A stretch of DNA of 26,015 bases, taken from Acanthaster planci (taxonomy: Eukaryota > Echinodermata > Asteroidea > Valvatida > Acanthasteridae). Both the position numbers and the translations under genes were made by a program. The stretch lies in assembly GCF_001949145.1 (NCBI RefSeq), contig NW_019091600.1, positions 457,623 through 483,637 on the forward strand, read 5' to 3'. This document shows positions 21,024-26,015 of this stretch, piece by piece (the stretch's first letter is position 1; each line of letters starts with the position of its first letter). The notes beneath the pieces were generated by a model. It was given only the letters and a program-made list of their open reading frames with translations, made no database searches and was not told the DNA's origin.

Positions 21024-21193
21024 CTACAAAGCGATGACTTCGCAATCTTCTTCTTCTGTAGCACCAGGGCCAATGGTGGTATGCCCACGTGGACAGTCTT
21101 GGCAGTAGATGCTGCCCTCTTGTGACTGGTACGTGCCAGGTGGGCAGGCATAACAAGCCTCCTTGTTTTCATACCAGCCTGACTCACAGGGAA
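21024..21193 (-). CDS. SVEP1-like gene, terminal exon with GCC2/GCC3 module
   Basis: A 170-nt exon entered in phase 1. Acceptor TTCTCCGCTCAG|TT. It encodes PCESGWYENKEACYACPPGT, then YQSQEGSIYCQDCPRG and GPGATEEEDC. This is the GCC2/GCC3 (ephrin-receptor-like) signature C-x2-CPxGTYQ..EG...C-x2-CPxG..T.G.GA....DC. The frame then reads EVIAL and stops at TAG. No good donor lies before the stop (the only candidates are GAA|GTCATC and GCTTT|GTAGTC), so I call it terminal. A usable-looking donor (CAG|GTTATG) lies 10 nt past the stop and could not rescue the frame. Confidence 0.84.
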
Positions 21194-24100
21194 CTGAGCG
21201 GAGAAGATGCAGAATTGGTATAGGGATTATTATTACAGGAATTTTGATCAATCCTACAACATCTCTGTGAAATGTGCAAACATGGATCCATTCAAGGTAA
21301 CATTTCACATGCGAAAGCTTGTTAACACAAACGTTGCTGCGCAGAAGACACAAGATTAGTATAGATAATTTTTAACCTCTTAATGCTGAGCATCAATTAT
21401 ACACAGTTAACACGTTGACTGCCGACTATGAGTATACTCGTAGTAACAGGTATACTGGATTCTGCCACTGCGAATATATTCGTAAGAAATGAAAGGCTGT
21501 TGTAATGTAAATTGAATGCACTGGCATCACTGAAGAACCAACAAATACCCTGTTGGAAGTGTGGAGGACATATAGACAAATGAAAGGTACCTCTTAATAT
21601 GCACATATGTGAACAACCGGGGGCATGCCCCCCTAAAAAAATGGATGAATGGATTTTGAACAAGGCCAACAAAAGCTTGCCCCAAAAAAACCACACCATA
21701 AAAGCTGGTGCCCCCCCCCATAAGATGCTTGTGTCCCCCCCCTAGAAAAATCCTAGCTACCCCATTGGGTAGAACGCTTGGCAAATGGGAATGCTTTATG
21801 AAATTATGTACGACAGTCAATGTGTTAATAGATAGCCTCATACTAGATGATATTTCATGTGCCAGGTGACATCTATATACTTGCTCCCATGCTGGAGCGA
21901 ATGTCACTGAGTCTGTACACTAACAAAGGCTTGATCTAATGCATGGAGGTATTGAGCATGTGTGGAGCTCTAAAGTAGCCATGGACCACAGCTAGGTGTC
22001 ATAGCAAATATCACTTCATCACATTGTCTCAGAGTTTTCAATAAGCAATGGCACAGAAAGAAATCTCACACATATATTGAACAAACCACTGAGGTAATTT
22101 GTTGTTTCAAAAAGTAAGTTGCCAGGAAATAATGCTGTGGTTAGTTAATAGTGGAATAACTCTGTTAACCAGTGAGTGGTTAAAAAGAAATGTCAAAACC
22201 AAATCAAATTGGCCAGAAAGCCCAACATTGAAGCAAGCAGTGCTTACCACATCGCGCATCCTGTGCATTCATGCGCACTGAGCCATGGGGACAGACTTGC
22301 ATGCCATAGGCCTGGGTCCTCTCAGTGTCAACGTCGTAAACCTGATGGTCAACATTTAGGGCAAACTGGCCTGATGCGGACTTGTTGATCAACTGTAGAG
22401 CTGCATCTTGCAGTTCACTGACTGCCTCAATAGTGCTGTTTTGGTTGGTCACTTAATAGGTTGGATAGAGAAAGAGAACAGACAGTTATTGGTTACTTAG
22501 ACCTTTCTGCCAATACCATGAAAGGGTGTTTAGCTAGAATCTGGCCACTCCATCCTCAGACACGACGCTACTTTTCTCAGTTTATATGCTCCAGGGTAAC
22601 TGCAAGTGATCTTAAAAACTCAGCCATTACTGTGCTGATAGCTTGCATGCAGAACGTACACGTATGTTAAATACCTCTTCCAACCATTAAGGAGTCATGA
22701 CTTGCTATTATTATTGTTATCTTCATGTTTGTGATGTCACAGCAGAAATGATATCTCCTTGGTTTAGTGTCGTGTAGATGAAGCATTGACTAGTATGGTG
22801 GTTAGTTGCTAGCCATTCCTTGGGGGTCAATTCATTTACCGCTCCACCGTAAGAAATTGGAAGCTACTCACAGTACATCCGGGTTCAAAACAGATTTTGG
22901 AACAGAATAAGTATGGATTCTGTATATGAAATATTTGAAGAACTGCTATGCAGTCTTCACTTATGGACTAAATCAGGATAAACTGAGAAAACGTAGGTTT
23001 AAACCTCTCATTAATAATTGATTAAAAATCCAAAAATCTCTCAGTACGAATGGCTACTACAGTTTGATACAGCATTAGATGCTGTGTCTCCTCATCACCA
23101 CCTTCCCTAAGGACTGTTCCTTATAATTGACAATACTGTTGTCATTATTTACTCAATCAAGCCAAATTTGTCTTGACCATGGCCAGGGTTTGACTATGCT
23201 AAACTGATGAGATCAGCCATCATTCTCTCACCTTGTTCACTGGTCAGGTTCTGTTGGTCAGGGACATGGATATCACGTTCCAGTCTGATGGTAATTTGGA
23301 TCAGCTCAACTGATCGGCGGCGGCGTCTGTGGGTCTGGTCTGCTGGACTCTGGGTGCTGCAGCCACTGACCTGAGGTATGATAAGGGATCATGTGAGGTA
23401 CACAAGTGGTCTTCAATAAGGTTTTGTAATCATCAGCTCAGGCTGTGTGCAGATCAACTGGCTGTGGCTGAGTGTATCACACAGCTCTCTAATACATCAG
23501 CTCAGGCTGTGTCCAGATCAACTGGCTATGGCTGAGTGTATCACACAGCTCTCTAATACATCAGCTCAGGCTGTGTCCAGATCAACTGGCTATGGCTGAG
23601 TGTAACACACACATCTATGGGAAGTAGCTGTACCTGCTAACAAATGGCTTCCATTGGTAAAGTTATTTTTCTCCGCCAAAGCCATGTTTAAAGGCAGTCT
23701 CAGTGGACATGCATTTGGCAGAACTGTCTAGTCACAGTAGCCACGCCCCCTCTTTGATCATTAATCACAAGAGAGAAATCAGCTCATCACACCTGTGTAT
23801 TCCCTTTATTAATCTCATTCCAGTTAACTTACCTGGGCACGTTTCACACTACATGAGTTATCCTGCACACAGCTGAGTGTCTTTACGTTCAAGGTGATTT
23901 TGTCTCTGACTGTCTGATGAACCAGGCTGTCTCTAGCAGGGTCAAACCCATCGCAGGTCAGATTAGTGCTATAAGCCAGGTTCATCACCATGGCAATCTT
24001 ATTTGGTGGCTTGTACTCTGCAAGAGATATGAAGTGTACAGAGGCAACTGAGGCAATGCTCTATGATTCCAGCAACAGTTCAAACTGATTGTCGGGTTGC

Positions 24101-26015
24101 ACATGAAACACTGATTTCAACAGGATTTAAACCTGCGATCTCCAGGATACCAAAGTGAGTGAAAAAGGACTCGAACCTCCAACCACTAAAATGCAAAATT
24201 GACTGAAGCAAGATTGGAACCCTCAACCTCCAGAATACAAAATTGAATGAAGCAGAAATTCAACCTGCAACTAACGGGGAAAGTACCGAAAACACAGGAT
24301 TCAAGCCTCTAGCCTTGACAATGCAAACCAAACTGACATGGTATTTAAACCTGCAGATAATCTTAGTTTAAACCTGCAGAAGAACTTAAAATTACCATGA
24401 AGCCCTGAACGCTGAACACTGAAAGATGACAGAGAACTCCTGACCTAAAGACAGGCAGTACTTTGACAGCTTCAACTTGAAGCACAAATGGTTTGCTGTG
24501 CGTTGCCTCTATGAAATTACTTTTATCTCTGTGAAAGTTTTAAAGCCACCAGAATTTCATGAGCAGAGGGTTCATTAAAGTAACTTGGTATAATCCACAA
24601 GGCTGTCTATGCCAAGTTTTATACATTTGGGTCATTCTATAAAATAAGGATTCAATTTTTGTGTTTCCCTGTCATATATGACATATGATTTTGTAAGTTC
24701 AGAACACGTTCTCTAATTTCCAAGAGTGATGAATTAATGCAAATTACCTGCTAAACATATAGAAATAACTTGGAATCAATTCCAGTGATATTTCCATGTC
24801 AAATTATACAGGTCAGGTGTAACAGGGACCTAACATGAATGAATAAAATGACCCATTTCTGAAAATTGTCTCCAGAAGTTTGAAAGGGTAAGTCAAATTC
24901 TAGGTTCATTGAATCTGCACTGATATCCTACTTACTTGTACACTGCGGGAGGGCCAGTCTTGGGTTGTCTTCTGTCTCATGGGACCACTTGTAGTTGGTA
25001 GATGCACCACATTGGTAAGAGGGTAGAACGGCCCGGCTGAATGAGTAGCCTTGCCAACAGGAGATGGTACAATTCTGTTCCTGGCCATCAATTTGACAGA
25101 CTAGGTTTCCTCTGAAGGGGCGTGTCACTTGCCTACAGCCTTCAAGAGAAAGGGGTATGGAGACAGAAAAGGCTAGTATGGATTCATCCAAAAATTGAAA
25201 GTACATGTTGTAAATATCCATGTCACTGCACATGAAACCAGCAAAATGCACTCGTTTCAAGACTGATATGTTCCCCTCTTTTAGGGTCCAGAAAAATCAC
25301 GGAAGAACCAAGAACCTGACTGTCATAGTTCACTCCATTTTCCATTCACACCTGCTGTCCTTGACATCAAGTCATACATGTATTAATTTATACATCTATT
25401 AATCAGGATGAATGCTATTTGGAGCTTCAAAACACCAAAAGTGAGTTCACACCTTGGGCATATGCTCTGGAGTGAGTGGACCACCTTGTACCAGATAATC
25501 AGAGGTTCTATTTTACTTCTAAGATGGACGAGAATATTGGCCTGCGAAATAGGCGATAAAATGCAAGGCTCAATCTGTATGCAGGATCTATGCTGGGAGC
25601 AAGCTGCTTGTTAATCTTTATCACCTGGAGTCAGGAAAGATATCTACATACAAAGGGTCAAGTCCATCCATAGGACAAGACCGATAATAGGCACTTGGGC
25701 AGGGACCTATATTGTGCAGTTGGCTCTCAATAATAGAACCTACATACCTGTATGGTCACCTCCACAGAGTAGAAAGGATAGTGACTGCAACCCCTGCCCC
25801 ATATTACACTGTGGTTCTCAATGCTTGGGACCCACACAGATGTCCCCATCGTGGTACATGTACATGGCGGATGGTGGCTGCACTTGTCTTTATAAGGGCC
25901 CGCTATGTGGTGCCCTCTTGGTTCCTTGATGATGGCATGTACATGTACACATGGTTGACATCCATACAATAAGACATTGACTGCACTTACTTGGAAAGGA
26001 TCCTGTATTGTATAG
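21024..26015 (-). CDS. SVEP1/polydom-like extracellular protein, 3' part (six exons)
   Basis: C-terminal 308 residues of a secreted mosaic protein, joined from exons 26015-25991, 25139-24936, 24017-23833, 23370-23232, 22451-22248 and 21193-21024. Every junction has AG/GT sites and matching phase (1,1,0,1,1). Domain order: end of an upstream domain (residues 1-9), Sushi/CCP (10-75), linker without a recognised domain (77-237), cysteine-rich segment and GCC2/GCC3 ephrin-receptor-like module (238-303), stop. This matches the stretch of vertebrate SVEP1 from its fourth Sushi domain to its first GCC2/GCC3 module. SVEP1 is a matrix protein known to bind integrin alpha9beta1 and Tie1. N-glycosylation sequons are visible (NCT, NLT, NST, NKS). 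Unlike SVEP1, nothing follows the GCC2/GCC3 module: no EGF, pentraxin or later Sushi domains. The 5' part lies outside the window. The family call is inferred from domain order, not from a search. Confidence 0.8.
21600..21772 (-). mobile_element. DNA-transposon fragment, poly-C containing family
   Basis: Lies in the last intron (21194-22247) of the SVEP1-like gene. The plus-strand text around 21650-21772 (GCCAACAAAAGCTTGCCCCA, AAAGCTGGTG, two runs of nine C, then ATCCTAGCTACCCCATTGGG) matches a second copy at 13050-13132 in the same order and orientation. Read on the minus strand, the terminus resembles CAGTGGCGTAGCTAGGAT, a common hAT-like end. The other end is not identified. Confidence 0.6.
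22248..22451 (-). CDS. SVEP1-like gene, linker exon 3 and first cysteines of GCC2/GCC3 region
   Basis: A symmetric phase 1-1 exon of 204 nt. Acceptor CCAACCTATTAAG|TG, donor CGATGTG|GTAAGCAC. It starts TNQNSTIEAVSELQDAALQL, predicted helical with the sequon NST. It continues with NKS (another sequon) and ends MQVCPHGSVRMNAQDARC, whose cysteines begin the cysteine-rich module completed in the next exon. No stop occurs in this frame over 67 codons, and the other frames do not fit the flanking phases. Confidence 0.86.
22452..23231 (-). other. Intron, no further feature seen
   Basis: A 780-nt intron between linker exons 3 and 2. AT-rich with short ORFs only. Nothing recognisable. Confidence 0.7.
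23232..23370 (-). CDS. SVEP1-like gene, linker exon 2 with polybasic site
   Basis: A 139-nt exon, phase 0 in and phase 1 out. Acceptor ATCATACCTCAG|GTC, donor GAACAAG|GTGAGAG. It encodes 46 residues: a Ser/Thr/Gln-rich start, then DQTHRRRRRSVEL, then an amphipathic stretch with the sequon NLT. Five consecutive arginines followed by Ser form a strong match to the furin/proprotein-convertase consensus (R-X-K/R-R), so the secreted protein may be cut here into two parts. The CGC/CGA codons of the arginine run make a local GC-rich patch in an AT-rich region. Confidence 0.85.
23431..23604. repeat. 64-bp tandem repeat, 2.7 copies
   Basis: Copies start at 23431, 23495 and 23559, each beginning CATCAGCTCAGGCTGTGT. 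Copy 1 differs from copy 2 at only a couple of positions. Copies 2 and 3 are identical over 46 nt before copy 3 breaks off at 23604. The array lies in the 462-nt intron (23371-23832) of the SVEP1-like gene. The near-identity points to recent duplication. Confidence 0.9.
23833..24017 (-). CDS. SVEP1-like gene, linker exon 1
   Basis: A 185-nt exon, phase 1 in and phase 0 out. Acceptor ATCTCTTGCAG|AG, donor GCCCAG|GTAAGTTAAC. It encodes 61 residues beginning YKPPNKIAM, with the sequon NLT and three cysteines (LTCDG, LSCVQ, NSCSV). No named domain is recognised. The position directly after a Sushi domain corresponds to the unassigned region of SVEP1 before its GCC2/GCC3 repeats. The single open frame and exact phase fit on both sides support it as coding. 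Confidence 0.85.
24018..24935 (-). other. Intron with ~44-bp tandem repeat
   Basis: A 918-nt intron between the Sushi exon and linker exon 1. It contains the degenerate tandem array at 24076-24380. I see no further coding or RNA signal. Confidence 0.7.
24076..24380. repeat. Degenerate ~44-bp tandem repeat (about 7 copies)
   Basis: Repeat starts fall near 24076, 24122, 24166, 24211, 24254, 24297 and 24340, a spacing of 43-46 bp. Each unit opens with a variant of GGATTYAAACCTGCAA followed by a CC-A-G-ATACAAAATTGACTGAAG-like part. On the minus strand the opening motif reads like a tRNA T-arm/B-box (for example GGTTCGAGTCC at 24176-24166), so a tRNA-derived origin is possible but unproven. Confidence 0.7.
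24936..25139 (-). CDS. SVEP1-like gene, Sushi (CCP) domain exon
   Basis: A symmetric phase 1-1 exon of 204 nt, the classic one-exon Sushi module. Acceptor CTCTTGAAG|GC, donor ACAA|GTAAGT. The 67 codons hold six cysteines. The canonical four are CRQV at the start, SCWQGY (C-x2-GY), YQCG and PQC at the end, with the conserved Trp in KWSHE between the third and fourth. The two extra cysteines (NLVC and QNC) fit the selectin/SVEP1 subtype of Sushi domain with an additional disulfide. NCT is a glycosylation sequon. Sushi domains are extracellular beta-sandwich adhesion modules. Confidence 0.88.
25140..25990 (-). other. Intron, no supported gene
   Basis: An 851-nt intron upstream of the Sushi exon. 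A plus-strand cysteine-rich frame at 25770-25929 is discussed as a finding but is not supported as a gene. Confidence 0.6.
25991..26015 (-). CDS. SVEP1-like gene, partial exon at window edge
   Basis: The last 25 nt of an exon run off the window. The donor is strong (CCAA|GTAAGTGC), and in the frame required by the next exon it reads LYNTGSFP followed by a split Ser codon (phase 1). The FP-S-C pattern across the junction resembles the end of one Sushi domain running into the next. Only eight residues are visible, so the domain cannot be named with certainty. Confidence 0.6.

Noticed and set aside
21527-21907. 126- and 100-codon minus-strand frames rich in Gly
   Set aside because: Translation of a transposon fragment with poly-C tracts inside an intron.

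Overview
The window looks like AT-rich, intron-rich animal nuclear DNA from a marine invertebrate deuterostome, either a sea urchin or a lancelet. Signs of this are short phase-matched exons in long introns, a gene for an extracellular mosaic protein (Sushi plus GCC2/GCC3 modules), many decayed DNA transposons, a jockey/CR1-like LINE fragment, a heavy scatter of ACATGTACATGT motifs, and two N-gaps. The species cannot be fixed from the sequence. No bacterial genes, rRNA, tRNA or CRISPR array were seen.

Right part (about 19560-26015), minus strand: the 3' end of an SVEP1/polydom-like gene. Six exons, all phase-consistent and with good splice sites, encode the last 308 residues: the end of one domain, a complete Sushi (CCP) domain, a cysteine-poor linker of about 160 residues with a five-arginine furin-type site, and a GCC2/GCC3 (ephrin-receptor-like) cysteine module. 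The reading frame then stops five residues after the last cysteine. A 1.4-kb 3' UTR with two poly(A) signals follows. The introns hold two tandem repeats and a transposon fragment.

Left and middle part (about 5174-18540), also minus strand: a second multi-exon gene whose product I do not recognise. Candidate exons lie at 18387-18425 (start codon, CCAAT-box promoter), 15888-15954, 11035-11131, 8524-8552, 6236-6283 and 5174-5353 (stop codon). From 15888-15954 onward the phases can be joined. One link needs a weak splice donor, and the link from the first exon is unresolved. The last exon is the most convincing: it ends in an acidic, leucine-rich helical tail. None of these exons appears as a long ORF, so simple ORF scanning misses the gene.

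The rest is repeat-rich non-coding DNA. It includes a 240-bp hAT-like MITE with an 8-bp target duplication, a 534-bp hAT-like element carrying a perfect 75-bp fold-back, a 70-bp perfect palindrome with TTAGGG-like sequence, a 70-bp minisatellite interrupted by an 820-N gap, a LINE 3' tail, a broken reverse-transcriptase fragment, and two diverged copies of a repeat of at least 340 bp that differ mostly by transitions. The first 5 kb shows no gene I can support.

The two genes run head to tail on the minus strand, with about 1 kb between the SVEP1-like poly(A) site and the presumed promoter of the second gene. Nothing suggests that they work together.
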